Assembly: GCA_016707885.1 (NCBI GenBank)
Contig: JADJGU010000001.1
Span: forward strand, 995,501 to 1,059,500
From: Sphingomonadales bacterium
Lineage (GTDB): Bacteria > Pseudomonadota > Alphaproteobacteria > Sphingomonadales > Sphingomonadaceae
Direction of reading: 5' to 3'
Length of the DNA stretch: 64,000 nucleotides
The translations under genes were made by a program, and so were the position numbers. How positions within the stretch are numbered: position 1 is the first letter of the stretch; each line of letters opens with the position of its first letter. Of the stretch, positions 24,859 to 33,534 are shown in pieces. The notes below the pieces were generated by a model, which did no database searches, was not told the DNA's origin, and worked only from the letters and a program-made list of their open reading frames with translations.

Positions 24859-25454
24859 GACGCGATTTCCTTTCGTTCGCGCAAAAAGGCAAGCAGCGGC
24901 AGCAAGGGCAGGCCCATGATATCGAAGTGATTGCCCTCGATCTTGATAAACAGTTGCGCGCCCTCGCCTTCAATCTGGTAGCAACCCACGCAATGGCGGA
25001 TCGCATCCCAATTCCGGGTAACATAGTCGTCGATGAAGGTGGAGCTGAGCGGACGAACCGACATCCGGACAATTCCGACGTGCCGCCACAATGGCGCGCC
25101 AGCCTGTGCGATTACAACAGCGCTAAAAAGGCGGTGGTTCGTGCCGGACATACTTTCCAGTTGGCCCTTCGCTGTTTCCGGAGAATCCGGTTTATCGAGC
25201 AAAGAACCATCATCGAGCGCCAGCATCTGATCGGCACCGATCACCAAAGCGTCGGGAAATTTTGTCGACAGCTTCACTGCCTTGGCCTCAGCCAGGGCGT
25301 CGGCCATATCTCTTGGACTGATTTCTTCGGCCAGCAACCCTTGCTTCAATACCTCTTCATCGACCCTTGGCGGCATGGCATCGAAAGAAAGCCCGACGTT
25401 TTCAAGTATCTGCTTACGCGCGCTACTGGTTGAGGCTAGGATCAGATGGGTCAA
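24855..25454 (-). CDS. maf: Maf-family nucleotide pyrophosphatase
   Basis: 199 residues with LASTSSARKQILENVGLSF (substrate loop), VIGADQMLALD (conserved Asp), and GCYQIEGEGAQLFIKIEGNHFDIMGLPL. Maf proteins hydrolyse modified or canonical nucleoside triphosphates and are linked to septum control. The start is TTG at 25454, overlapping the ppsR stop as TTGA; no better start exists. In the origin-proximal leftward operon. Confidence 0.94.
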   Translation of the reverse strand: MTHLILASTSSARKQILENVGLSFDAMPPRVDEEVLKQGLLAEEISPRDMADALAEAKAVKLSTKFPDALVIGADQMLALDDGSLLDKPDSPETAKGQLESMSGTNHRLFSAVVIAQAGAPLWRHVGIVRMSVRPLSSTFIDDYVTRNWDAIRHCVGCYQIEGEGAQLFIKIEGNHFDIMGLPLLPLLAFLRERKEIAS

Positions 25455-26293
25455 AGGCCATCTTCCTTCTGCACCGCATCGTGCTGCTGACGCTCATTAT
25501 AGAGATTGATGATCGCAGCAGCACTTTCTTCGATCGACCGACGCGTGACGTCGATGACTGGCCAGCCATTGTCGGCAAAAATGCGCCGGGCGTATGCGAT
25601 TTCGGCTTTGACCTTTTCCTCGTCGACATAGTCGGTGTCAGGCGCCTGATTCAAAGTGAGAAGCCGGTTGCGGCGAACTTGGACTAACCGATCGACCCCT
25701 GTCACCAAACCAACCACAAAAGGATGCTTCAAATTATAAAGCGCTGCAGGCGGCGGGGATTCAGGCACCAATGGGATATTTGCGGTTTTGTACCCGCGGT
25801 TCGCAAGATAGATGCTCGTTGGCGTTTTGGAAGTGCGCGAGACTCCTGCGAGCAAGATGTCCGCTTCTTCCCAATTATGATGGTTGAGGCCATCGTCATG
25901 AGCGATGGTGAACTGGATCGCTTCGACCCGGGCAAAATAAGCGGCATCAAGCGCGTGCTGCCTCCCGGGGCGCGCTTTTGCCTGTTGTCCCAATATCCCG
26001 GATAATGCGTCTGTCACTGCATCAAGCGCTGCGACCGCGGGCAAGCCCAAGGCCGTACAACGCTCTTCCAATTTTTGCCGCATCGCCAGATTGACTAAGG
26101 TAAACAACACTAGCCCCGGATTTGCAGCGACATCGACAAGGATACGATCAAGATGCGCTTCAGACCGCACCATCGGCCAGAAATGCTTGACGACATCGAC
26201 CTCGTCAAACTGGGCGAGTGCCGCCTTGGCGATATTTTCCAGCGTCTCGCCGGTGGAATCCGAAAGCAGATGAAGATGGATGCGGTTCTGCAA
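25451..26293 (-). CDS. ppsR: Pyruvate, phosphate dikinase regulatory protein (bifunctional kinase/phosphorylase)
   Basis: 280 residues of the DUF299/PPSR family, which controls PEP synthase or pyruvate phosphate dikinase by ADP-dependent phosphorylation. LHLLSDSTGETLENIAKAAL is the N-terminal motif; the P-loop-like ILLAGVSRTSKTPTSIYLAN is the nucleotide site. Start TTG at 26293, with AAGGA about ten bases upstream. It is the RP001-type gene that flanks the replication origin opposite hemE in Caulobacter and relatives, and leads the maf-aroE-coaE-dnaQ operon. Confidence 0.93.
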   Translation of the reverse strand: MQNRIHLHLLSDSTGETLENIAKAALAQFDEVDVVKHFWPMVRSEAHLDRILVDVAANPGLVLFTLVNLAMRQKLEERCTALGLPAVAALDAVTDALSGILGQQAKARPGRQHALDAAYFARVEAIQFTIAHDDGLNHHNWEEADILLAGVSRTSKTPTSIYLANRGYKTANIPLVPESPPPAALYNLKHPFVVGLVTGVDRLVQVRRNRLLTLNQAPDTDYVDEEKVKAEIAYARRIFADNGWPVIDVTRRSIEESAAAIINLYNERQQHDAVQKEDGL

Positions 26294-26605
26294 AAAAAAT
26301 GTCCTTCTAGCACAGCTTTGTGGGCAGCTTGGGGATAAATCAAGGGATGAAAATAAGTCCCCAATTTATGGGCGCTACCTGTTGATTCACCTCCGGAGTC
26401 GGGCACAGCTCATCCACAGCCTGAAACAGCTTTCCACAGCCTGTGAATAGCGGGGATGATTAGCATCGAATCGTCAGGCTTAGGTCAACTTCCATAGTCA
26501 ACATGTTGGCAAAATGGGTATTCACCCCTAAGGGCCTCACTTGCCCACAGCGCATCATATTTCATCATCCCTAGATTCTTCTTTAATTGTTTATTGGACT
26601 CCCCG
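26294..26605. other. Probable chromosomal replication origin (oriC) between ppsR and hemE
   Basis: The only intergenic stretch of this size between the divergent ppsR and hemE genes, the place of oriC in Caulobacter and other alphaproteobacteria. DnaA-box-like 9-mers compared with TTATNCACA: TTATCCCCA at 26330-26338 (minus), TCATCCACA at 26410-26418, CTTTCCACA at 26430-26438, CTATTCACA at 26442-26450 (minus), GTATTCACC at 26518-26526, TTGCCCACA at 26541-26549; three match at 8 of 9 positions, the others at 7. GANTC sites lie at 26384, 26396, 26468, 26574 and 26597. The AT-rich part at 26551-26596 could be the unwinding element. Nearby parS and parAB support the call. Confidence 0.85.
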
Positions 26606-27640
26606 ATGGCGACCGAAAATCCTTCCCGCAAATTACTCGCCGTGTTGCGCGGTCAAAAGTTCGATGTGCCACCCGTCTGGCTGATGCGTCAGGCTGGGCG
26701 CTATTTACCCGAATATCGCGAGCTGCGGGCGGAGAAGGGCGGTTTCCTAGCGCTGGCATATGATAGCGATGCCGCGTGCGAGATTACGTTGCAACCAATC
26801 CGCCGCTTTGGTTTCGACGGTGCGATCCTGTTTTCCGATATCCTCGTTGTCCCACACGCTATGGGGCAGGATCTATGGTTCGAGACTGGTGAGGGTCCGC
26901 GGCTGGCACCCAAGCTGTCCGAAAATGACTGGCATGATTTCACACCCGCGCCAGAACGGCTGGAGCCGGTGTACGAGACGGTTCACAAGGTTCGGGCGGC
27001 ATTACCTGCCGAAACAACTTTTCTTGGCTTTGCGGGCAGCCCCTGGACGGTGGCGACCTATATGGTGGCAGGGCAGGGCAGCAAGGACCATGCGGAGACA
27101 CGTGCGCTTGCCTATTCGGACCCGCTAAAGTTTGGTGAGCTGATTGACGCCATAACTGCAACGACCGTCGACTATTTGTCCAAACAGATCGAGGCCGGTG
27201 TCGATGCGGTGCAGCTATTCGACAGCTGGGCTGGGTCGTTAAGCCCGGCGCAGTTTGAACGCTGGGTGATTGCGCCCAATGCGGCAATTGTTTCGGCTTT
27301 ACGCGAACGCCATCCGGATACGCCGATCATCGGTTTTCCAAAGGGGGCGGGCGCCAAGCTGGTGGCCTATGCCCATGAGGTAGAGCCTGATGCGATCGGT
27401 CTCGACGAAACGGTCGATCCGGTCTGGGTAAATGCGTCGTTACCCGAAGGTCTGCCGGTGCAGGGCAATCTTGATCCGCTGGCTCTGATGGCCGGCGGCG
27501 AAGCGTTGGAAAGCGCGGTTGCCCGGATTCTGGCCGCCTTTGACAACCGCCCGCATATTTTCAACCTCGGCCATGGTATTTTGCAGTACACGCCCATTGC
27601 GCATGTCGAAAAGCTCCTTAACTTGGTGCGTGGGGGATAA
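26606..27640 (+). CDS. hemE: Uroporphyrinogen decarboxylase
   Basis: Decarboxylates uroporphyrinogen III to coproporphyrinogen III in heme synthesis. 344 residues with PPVWLMRQAGRYLPEYRELR (substrate-binding Arg pair), GFAGSPWTVATYMVAG and HIFNLGHGILQYTPI at the C-terminus. Start ATG at 26606 fits the family; a TTG four codons earlier is possible. It begins directly at the end of the origin region and is transcribed away from it; hemJ follows by 17 bases. Confidence 0.97.
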   Translation: MATENPSRKLLAVLRGQKFDVPPVWLMRQAGRYLPEYRELRAEKGGFLALAYDSDAACEITLQPIRRFGFDGAILFSDILVVPHAMGQDLWFETGEGPRLAPKLSENDWHDFTPAPERLEPVYETVHKVRAALPAETTFLGFAGSPWTVATYMVAGQGSKDHAETRALAYSDPLKFGELIDAITATTVDYLSKQIEAGVDAVQLFDSWAGSLSPAQFERWVIAPNAAIVSALRERHPDTPIIGFPKGAGAKLVAYAHEVEPDAIGLDETVDPVWVNASLPEGLPVQGNLDPLALMAGGEALESAVARILAAFDNRPHIFNLGHGILQYTPIAHVEKLLNLVRGG

Positions 27641-27657
27641 CCAAGGCGGATTCCCGA

Positions 27658-28101
27658 ATGACGGAAACCATCGCATTGCTCTATTTCTGGCTTAAATCGG
27701 CGCATATCATCTTCGTCATCTTCTGGATGGCGGGGCTGTTCATGCTGCCGCGCTTTTTCGTTTATCATCAGGAAAGCCCTGAAGGATCGGAGGAAGCAGC
27801 GCGCTGGATCGAGCGTGAGCGGCGGTTGGTGCGGATCATCCTCAACCCGTCGATGGTGATCGTCTGGGTCGTCGGTCTGTTGCTCGCCTGGCATATTTCG
27901 GCGCTCAGCGAAGGCTGGTTCCACGCCAAGCTGCTCGCGGTGCTTGGGCTGTCGGCCTATCATGGCTGGATGGTCGGCTATGCGAAGAAACTGGCCGCAG
28001 GCGAGCGCCCAATTGAGGGTAAGAAGTTGCGCATCCTCAACGAAGTGCCGGGGATTGCCGCGGCCATCATCGTCATATTGGTGGTCGCCAAGCCTTTCTG
28101 A
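27658..28101 (+). CDS. hemJ: Protoporphyrinogen oxidase HemJ (CopD-like membrane protein)
   Basis: 147 residues with four predicted membrane helices. The N-terminal pattern LKSAHIIFVIFWMAGLFMLPRFFVYH contains the HemJ His and Met-Ala-Gly-Leu motif (shown in part), and WFHAKLLAVLGLSAYHGWM has the second conserved His/Lys region. HemJ oxidises protoporphyrinogen IX in bacteria lacking HemG or HemY. Its position straight after hemE supports a heme role. Confidence 0.88.
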   Translation: MTETIALLYFWLKSAHIIFVIFWMAGLFMLPRFFVYHQESPEGSEEAARWIERERRLVRIILNPSMVIVWVVGLLLAWHISALSEGWFHAKLLAVLGLSAYHGWMVGYAKKLAAGERPIEGKKLRILNEVPGIAAAIIVILVVAKPF

Positions 28102-28276
28102 CTGGCCCAAACTCTTCTAACCGGCATTGACTATTCCGGCCTAAAAGCCTAATTGATCACCAAGCCCGTTCTGGGCGTGAGGCGCATTCCTCTTTTCAAC
28201 GACAGCGCCATCGACCTTTCCATATCCAGCCGACAGCTCTTTACGTCGGTACTCTATTTTCCAGCGGAACTCGCAC

Positions 28277-29533
28277 ATGCATTTAAAAGACCTCAAGAAT
28301 AAAAAACCCGCCGAACTCGTCTCGATGGCCGAAGAGCTCGAGATTGAGGGCGCCTCGACACTGCGCAAGCAGGATCTGATGTTCGCCATCCTCAAGGAAA
28401 TGGCGGAGGACGGTGAGCAGATCATCGGCGAAGGCACGATCGAGGTTCTCCCCGACAGCTTTGGCTTCCTGCGCTCGCCCGAAGCCAATTATCTCGCTGG
28501 TCCTGACGACATTTACGTCTCGCCGAATATGGTGCGCCAATATGGTTTGCGTACCGGCGACACCGTTGAAGGCGAAATCCGCGCGCCCAAGGATGGTGAG
28601 CGCTATTTCGCGCTGACCAAGGTGCTCAAGGTCAATTTTGACGATCCTGACGCTGTCCGTCACCGCGTCAATTTCGATAACCTGACCCCGCTCTATCCCG
28701 ACCAGAAGCTGACGCTTGACGCGACCGACCCGACGGTCAAGGACAAGTCGGCACGTGTGATCGATATCATCAGCCCGCAGGGCAAGGGCCAGCGCGCACT
28801 GATTGTCGCCCCGCCGCGCACAGGTAAAACCGTGCTGCTGCAGAATATCGCCAAGGCGATTACCGACAACCACCCCGAAGTCTTCCTGATCGTTCTCCTC
28901 ATCGATGAACGTCCGGAAGAAGTCACCGACATGCAACGTTCGGTCAAGGGTGAGGTTGTCAGCTCAACCTTTGATGAGCCCGCCACCCGCCACGTTCAGG
29001 TCGCCGAAATGGTGATCGAAAAGGCCAAGCGTCTGGTCGAACACAAGCATGATGTCGTCATCCTGCTCGACTCGATCACCCGCCTCGGCCGCGCCTACAA
29101 CACTGTCGTCCCATCTTCGGGCAAGGTGCTGACCGGCGGTGTCGATGCCAATGCGCTGCAACGTCCGAAGCGCTTCTTCGGTGCCGCGCGCAATATCGAA
29201 GAGGGCGGTTCGCTCTCGATCATCGCTACCGCGCTGATTGATACCGGCAGCCGCATGGATGAAGTGATTTTCGAAGAATTCAAGGGCACCGGTAACTCCG
29301 AAATCGTCCTCGATCGCAAGGTCGCCGACAAGCGCATCTTCCCGGCACTTGATGTCGGCAAATCGGGTACCCGCAAGGAAGAACTGCTGGTCGAGAAGGA
29401 CAAGCTAACCAAGATGTGGGTTTTGCGCCGTATCCTGATGCAGATGGGCACCGTCGACGCGATGGAATTCCTGCTCGACAAGATGAAGGATTCGAAGACC
29501 AACGAAGATTTCTTCGATTCGATGAACCAGTAG
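28277..29533 (+). CDS. rho: Transcription termination factor Rho
   Basis: Hexameric RNA helicase ending transcription. 418 residues: N-terminal helical domain, cold-shock-like RNA-binding domain (LPDSFGFLRSPEANYLAGPD, DIYVSPNMVRQYGLRTGD), Walker A APPRTGKTVLLQ, Walker B VVILLDSITRLGRAYN and GGVDANALQRPKRFFGAARN (Q and R loops, in part). The 175-base leader after hemJ has no clear gene and may be the regulatory leader for rho. Rho lies beside the origin in many alphaproteobacteria. Confidence 0.98.
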   Translation: MHLKDLKNKKPAELVSMAEELEIEGASTLRKQDLMFAILKEMAEDGEQIIGEGTIEVLPDSFGFLRSPEANYLAGPDDIYVSPNMVRQYGLRTGDTVEGEIRAPKDGERYFALTKVLKVNFDDPDAVRHRVNFDNLTPLYPDQKLTLDATDPTVKDKSARVIDIISPQGKGQRALIVAPPRTGKTVLLQNIAKAITDNHPEVFLIVLLIDERPEEVTDMQRSVKGEVVSSTFDEPATRHVQVAEMVIEKAKRLVEHKHDVVILLDSITRLGRAYNTVVPSSGKVLTGGVDANALQRPKRFFGAARNIEEGGSLSIIATALIDTGSRMDEVIFEEFKGTGNSEIVLDRKVADKRIFPALDVGKSGTRKEELLVEKDKLTKMWVLRRILMQMGTVDAMEFLLDKMKDSKTNEDFFDSMNQ

Positions 29534-29542
29534 AGCGCTGCC

Positions 29543-30091
29543 ATGACCGGTCAGCTTAGATCGGTGATCACGGGCGGGCCGGGGGCAGGCAAATCAACAT
29601 TGCTGGCGGCGATTTTTGCGCGCGGTATCCCGACCCACTCCGAAGTGGCTCGGGCGATCCTGCAAGCACCCGGCGGCATGGAAATGCGCGCGGCGCGGCC
29701 CAGTGATTTTGCCATGGCCATGTTCAAGGCTGAACAGAAATCTTGGGGCGCTGCCAAACGCGGTTTTTCACTCTACGACCGCGGATTTCCCGATATTGTT
29801 GGCTTTCTTCGATTGGAAGGTTTGCCGGTTCCCCCCGAACTTGATCGAATTTGCCAGGAGCTTCGCTACGACGGCTGTATTTTTCGGGCTCCTCCGTGGA
29901 GAGAGATTTATACACCCGACGATGAGTGAATTCAGGACTGGAATGATGCAGTTGCAAGTGATGTTGCTGTATCTGCGGCATGGAAACAATATGGCTATAG
30001 GTTGATCGACCTGCCGTTCGTTGCGTTGAAGGACCGGGTCGAATTTGTAGTTGGTCGAATTAACGCGAGCCGTAAGGATATGTACATATGA
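29543..30091 (+). pseudogene. AAA-type ATPase with an in-frame stop codon
   Basis: The frame has a P-loop VITGGPGAGKSTLLAAIFARG, then YDRGFPDIVGFLRLEG and FRAPPWREIYTPDDE, a small AAA_28 family ATPase. At 29927-29929 a TGA stops it after 128 residues, where homologues read ERIQDW; CGA to TGA is one transition. The same frame then continues without interruption (IQDWNDAVASDVAVSAAWKQ, YGYRLIDLPFVAL) to a TGA at 30089-30091 that overlaps the next ATG as ATGA. So the full gene was 182 codons and has one nonsense change, or the base is misread. Lies 9 bases after rho. Confidence 0.85.
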
Positions 30092-30378
30092 TTATCGAAC
30101 ATGCGCTGCTGCAGGTTCGGGCTGGTGAGGAAGCGGCATTTGAGGCGGCGTTGGCGCAAGCCAAGCCACTGATTGCCGCATCGCCCGGTTTTCGGGGAAT
30201 TGAGGTTCGGCCTGCCGCCGAAGAGCCGGGACTCTATCTGCTTTTGGTGCGCTGGGATTCGATTGCGGATCATCGCGAGGGATTCCGCAAATCCGAGCGC
30301 TACGAACAATGGCGGGCCTTGCTCCATCGTTTCTATGACCCTATGCCAAGCGTCGACTATTTTGAGGATCCGTTGTGA
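30088..30378 (+). CDS. Antibiotic biosynthesis monooxygenase-like (ABM) protein
   Basis: 96 residues of the dimeric alpha-beta barrel fold: EHALLQVRAGEEAAFEAALA at the start, FRGIEVRPAAEEPGLYLLLVRWDS in the middle (in part) and KSERYEQWRALLHRFYDPMP. Members include monooxygenases and heme-degrading or stress proteins. The ATG overlaps the true end of the broken ATPase gene (ATGA), and the last codons overlap the start of the TerC gene. Confidence 0.82.
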   Translation: MIIEHALLQVRAGEEAAFEAALAQAKPLIAASPGFRGIEVRPAAEEPGLYLLLVRWDSIADHREGFRKSERYEQWRALLHRFYDPMPSVDYFEDPL

Positions 30379-31118
30379 TTGAATTGTTATTTGCCAGTGC
30401 CGCCGCCGTTCCCTCACTGGGCGGCCCCGCCGAAATCTGGGCGGCGATCGTCAAGGATTTTTCGAACATCGGTTCGCCTTCGGCGTTATCTGCATTTCTG
30501 CAGGTGTTAATGATCGATATCGTGCTGGCGGGGGATAATGCCATCGTCGTCGGTGCGCTTGCGGCCGGCCTTCCAGCTGACCAGCGCAAGAAAGTGATCG
30601 CCATCGGCGTGATTGCCGCACTGGTGCTACGCGTCGCCTTTGCGCTGATGGTCACATGGCTACTGGGTATTGTCGGTTTGATCTTCGCAGGCGGCGTGCT
30701 GCTGCTTTGGGTGGCGTGGCGCATGTATCGCGATATTGGAGCCGACCACGGTACCGATTCCCCCGGCTCGCCTGAAATCACCGGTGATGAGGATTCGGGT
30801 ATCAAGTCTGCCAAGAGTTTCGTTGGTGCTGCCTGGGCGGTCGCCATTGCCGATGTTTCGATGAGTCTCGACAATGTGCTTGCGGTTGCAGGCGCGGCCA
30901 AGGACCATCCGGGTATCATGATAGTCGGCCTTGTTTTCGCGGTCGCGCTGATGGGAATCGCCGCCAATATTATCGCCAAGTATATCGAACGTTATCGCTG
31001 GATTGCCTGGATCGGGCTTGCAGTCATCGTCTATGTCGCAATCAAGATGATTTATGACGGCTGGGTCGACCCGCAACTGGGCCTTGGCAAGTTCATCGCC
31101 CCGATGATTGGCGGCTAA
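30375..31118 (+). CDS. TerC-family integral membrane protein
   Basis: 247 residues, about seven hydrophobic helices. The TerC motifs are MIDIVLAGDNAIVVGALAAG and VAIADVSMSLDNVLAVAGAA, each with an Asp-Asn pair thought to bind metal. TerC-like proteins act in metal efflux or metalation of exported proteins. The start is GTG at 30375, overlapping the stop of the upstream ABM gene. No tellurite operon is nearby. Confidence 0.92.
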   Translation: MIELLFASAAAVPSLGGPAEIWAAIVKDFSNIGSPSALSAFLQVLMIDIVLAGDNAIVVGALAAGLPADQRKKVIAIGVIAALVLRVAFALMVTWLLGIVGLIFAGGVLLLWVAWRMYRDIGADHGTDSPGSPEITGDEDSGIKSAKSFVGAAWAVAIADVSMSLDNVLAVAGAAKDHPGIMIVGLVFAVALMGIAANIIAKYIERYRWIAWIGLAVIVYVAIKMIYDGWVDPQLGLGKFIAPMIGG

Positions 31119-31127
31119 GAACATAAT

Positions 31128-31721
31128 ATGGCGGACGCATGGACCGAGCAACCGGTACTTGAGGGCCGTCATGTGTTGTTGCGACCGATGGTTCGCAGTG
31201 ACGGACCTGCCATTGTTGATGCAGCCAGCGACGGTAAACTGTGGGAGTTGTTCTACACCGTCGTTCCCGGTCCTGGATCGATAGAAGCTTATCTCGACCG
31301 CGCCGAACGCGAGCAGGGCTGGGGCCGGGTCATGCCCTTTGCTGTTATCGAAAAGGTGTCGGGCGAACTTGTCGGCGCCACCCGCTATATGCGGATGAAT
31401 GCGCCGCATCGCCGGCTTGAAATCGGCACAACCTTTTACGCCAGTCGGGCGCAGCGCACGCCGATCAACAGTGAAGCCAAATTATTGCTCTTGGCACACG
31501 CTTTTGAAGCGATGGATTGCGTTTGCGTGCAGTTCCGCACTGACCATTTCAACTTCGCCTCACAGCGCGCGATCGAGCGTCTGGGCGCCAAGCGCGACGG
31601 CTTGATCCGCAACCACCAGATTCTCGATGGCCGTGTCCGTGACACGGTGCTTTATTCGATCCTCGCCAGTGAATGGGAGGGCGTAAAGCGTAATCTGTTG
31701 TTCAGGTTGGGTCGCGCATAA
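31128..31721 (+). CDS. GNAT-family acetyltransferase (RimJ-like)
   Basis: 197 residues. EGRHVLLRPMVRSDGPAIVDA begins the fold; GATRYMRMNAPHRRLEIGTTFY and FEAMDCVCVQFRTDHFNFAS with QRAIERLGAKRDGLIRNHQI follow the RimJ/RimL type of the GNAT superfamily. Acetylates protein N-termini or small amines; target not determinable. Starts 9 bases after TerC, likely the same transcript. Confidence 0.88.
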   Translation: MADAWTEQPVLEGRHVLLRPMVRSDGPAIVDAASDGKLWELFYTVVPGPGSIEAYLDRAEREQGWGRVMPFAVIEKVSGELVGATRYMRMNAPHRRLEIGTTFYASRAQRTPINSEAKLLLLAHAFEAMDCVCVQFRTDHFNFASQRAIERLGAKRDGLIRNHQILDGRVRDTVLYSILASEWEGVKRNLLFRLGRA

Positions 31722-31753
31722 CCCTCTGAAATCAAAGCAAGGGGGCTTGTCAT

Positions 31754-32455
31754 ATGCGTGTTTCGGTTAGTTCATTCTTGGTTGCTATGGCACTGGTGGT
31801 TTCGAACCCAGCTAGCGCATCGGCACCGGAAGATGGCGGTTTCGCATATGAATATCCCACCGAATTGTCGGTGCACCCCAAGTTGTTAAATCTGCTCGAA
31901 ACACGAAAATCCGAGCGCAAAGCGCAGTTTCAAGAAGATGTCGACGCTTTGAAAGGTGAAGAAGCCGCCAACAATCTGGATTCGCAGACTGATTGGGAAA
32001 TCAAATCACAGACCGATCGTCTTATGGTGCTGGTGTCGTCTAACTATGTCTATTCAGGTGGGGCGCATGGAATGTTCTGGAGCGATGCCATCCTGTGGGA
32101 CAAGGCAAAGCAGACTGAAGTGTCTTTCCTCGATCTGTTTACCAACAAGGATGAAGCGAAAAAGCTGATCCTGCCGGCCTATTGTGCCATGCTTGACGCG
32201 GAACGACTTGGCATGCGCGGCGAACCGACGCCCAAGGACGATCTGTTCGGCGAATGTGTCGACCCATTCGAGCATGGCATCGCTTATCCGACCAATCTGG
32301 GGACAAATGGCTATCTGCGCATTGCCTTTGCCTTGCCCCCTTATTCGGCCGGCCCCTATGTCGAAGGTGAGTATGCGTTTGACATTGCCGCACCTAGCTA
32401 CATTACGGATAAGTTGAAGCCTGAATATAAGGAGTTATTCCAGATTTATATGTAG
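31754..32455 (+). CDS. Exported DUF3298-like protein
   Basis: 233 residues with a signal peptide (VSSFLVAMALVVSNPASASA) and a strong ribosome site (AAGGGGG). The mature part has YEYPTELSVHPKLLNLLETR and SSNYVYSGGAHGMFWSDAIL with LWDKAKQTEVSFLDLF, the pattern of DUF4163/DUF3298 (RsiV/PdaC-like) domains, which bind peptidoglycan fragments or lysozyme in studied cases. The role here is unknown. Confidence 0.8.
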   Translation: MRVSVSSFLVAMALVVSNPASASAPEDGGFAYEYPTELSVHPKLLNLLETRKSERKAQFQEDVDALKGEEAANNLDSQTDWEIKSQTDRLMVLVSSNYVYSGGAHGMFWSDAILWDKAKQTEVSFLDLFTNKDEAKKLILPAYCAMLDAERLGMRGEPTPKDDLFGECVDPFEHGIAYPTNLGTNGYLRIAFALPPYSAGPYVEGEYAFDIAAPSYITDKLKPEYKELFQIYM

Positions 32456-32464
32456 GCAGGTGCG

Positions 32465-33178
32465 CTAGTCGAGATGCTCGGCGAAAAACGCGACTGTGCG
32501 TGAATCCGCCAACTTTGCACCCGCTTCGTCGCGGCGATTCCCCATTTCAGCCGCAAAGCCGTGATCCAGACCGGCATAGTCGTGCAAGACAACTCTTGGG
32601 TGGTCATCCAGACCCGTATGGATTGCGGCTTGCGCTTCGGGTCCGACAAAATGGTCTGCAGTCGGGATGTGCAGCATCAACGGATTGGCGATGGCGTGGC
32701 TTTCATTGAGCATGGTGTCGATCATCACACCATAATAGCCGACCGAGGCTGATATGTCGGTGCGCGCCGCCGCCATATAGGCGAGACGCCCACCCAGGCA
32801 GTAACCGACACAGCCGACTTTCTCGATGGCAGGCGCACCCAATTCGCCCCTGCGGATTGCGTGAATCGCTGCTTCGATGTCCTTCACCCCGTGATTGGGT
32901 TCATATTGCCCGAAATAGCCGAACGCCTCTTGCAATTGGGCTTCGACATCGGGGTCGAGCTCGACGCCGGGGGCAAAACGCCAGAAGATGTCGATGGCAA
33001 CCGCAAGATATCCGGCGTTCGCCCATGTATCACATTTCTGACGGATACCCGGATTAACGCCAAAGATTTCGGGGATGACGATGATGGCAGCCTTCGCTTC
33101 GCCCGACGGTTTGGCGACATAGGCGCCAAAAAGGGCATCTTCATCAAGCGCGCGGATTTTTGTTGTTTCGCCCATCAT
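32465..33178 (-). CDS. Dienelactone hydrolase family protein
   Basis: 237-residue alpha/beta hydrolase: VIPEIFGVNPGIRQKCDTWA, then the nucleophile elbow VGCVGYCLGGRLAY with Cys as nucleophile, VMIDTMLNESHAIANPLMLH and the catalytic His in YAGLDHGFAAE. The Cys-His-Asp triad is that of dienelactone hydrolases of aromatic degradation, though many homologues have no known substrate. Start ATG at 33178 or the next codon, after AGGAG. Convergent with the DUF3298-like gene. Confidence 0.92.
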   Translation of the reverse strand: MMGETTKIRALDEDALFGAYVAKPSGEAKAAIIVIPEIFGVNPGIRQKCDTWANAGYLAVAIDIFWRFAPGVELDPDVEAQLQEAFGYFGQYEPNHGVKDIEAAIHAIRRGELGAPAIEKVGCVGYCLGGRLAYMAAARTDISASVGYYGVMIDTMLNESHAIANPLMLHIPTADHFVGPEAQAAIHTGLDDHPRVVLHDYAGLDHGFAAEMGNRRDEAGAKLADSRTVAFFAEHLD

Positions 33179-33273
33179 CACATCTCCTGAAATCAAAAAA
33201 TTGCCCCTTTTGCTTATGCGACTATAGTGATGCCGACAATTAGGGAATTTGACCCGCAAAAGGGGAGGCTGCC

Positions 33274-33525
33274 ATGAAGTTCAACATTGAAGTCGATACC
33301 ACGCCCGAAGAAGTTCGCAGGCTGATGGGTTTGCCGGACCTGTCCGAGGTACATGAAGTCTATCTCGACAAGCTCAAAAATGTCGCCGAGAAAGGCCTGA
33401 CGCCAGACATGGTGCAGGGCATGATCCGTAACTGGGTACCCATGGGTGACCAGAGCATGGACTTCATCAAAAGCCTTATGGGCGGGCTTGCCGGCGGCGG
33501 ATTGGGCGGCAAGGACAAGAAGTAA
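33274..33525 (+). CDS. DUF6489 family protein
   Basis: 83 residues: MKFNIEVDTTPEEVRRLMGLPDL at the start (in part), a central YLDKLKNVAEKGLTPDMVQ, and a Gly/Lys-rich tail. Family found upstream of mnmE in sphingomonads and other alphaproteobacteria; function unknown. RBS AAAGGGGAGG precedes the ATG. 9 bases before mnmE. Confidence 0.85.
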   Translation: MKFNIEVDTTPEEVRRLMGLPDLSEVHEVYLDKLKNVAEKGLTPDMVQGMIRNWVPMGDQSMDFIKSLMGGLAGGGLGGKDKK

Positions 33526-33534
33526 CTTACAGAA

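Noticed and set aside
26294..26605. CtrA box inside the predicted origin, as in Caulobacter
   Set aside because: Only single TTAA half-sites (for example near 26585) are present; no TTAA-N7-TTAA pair was found there.
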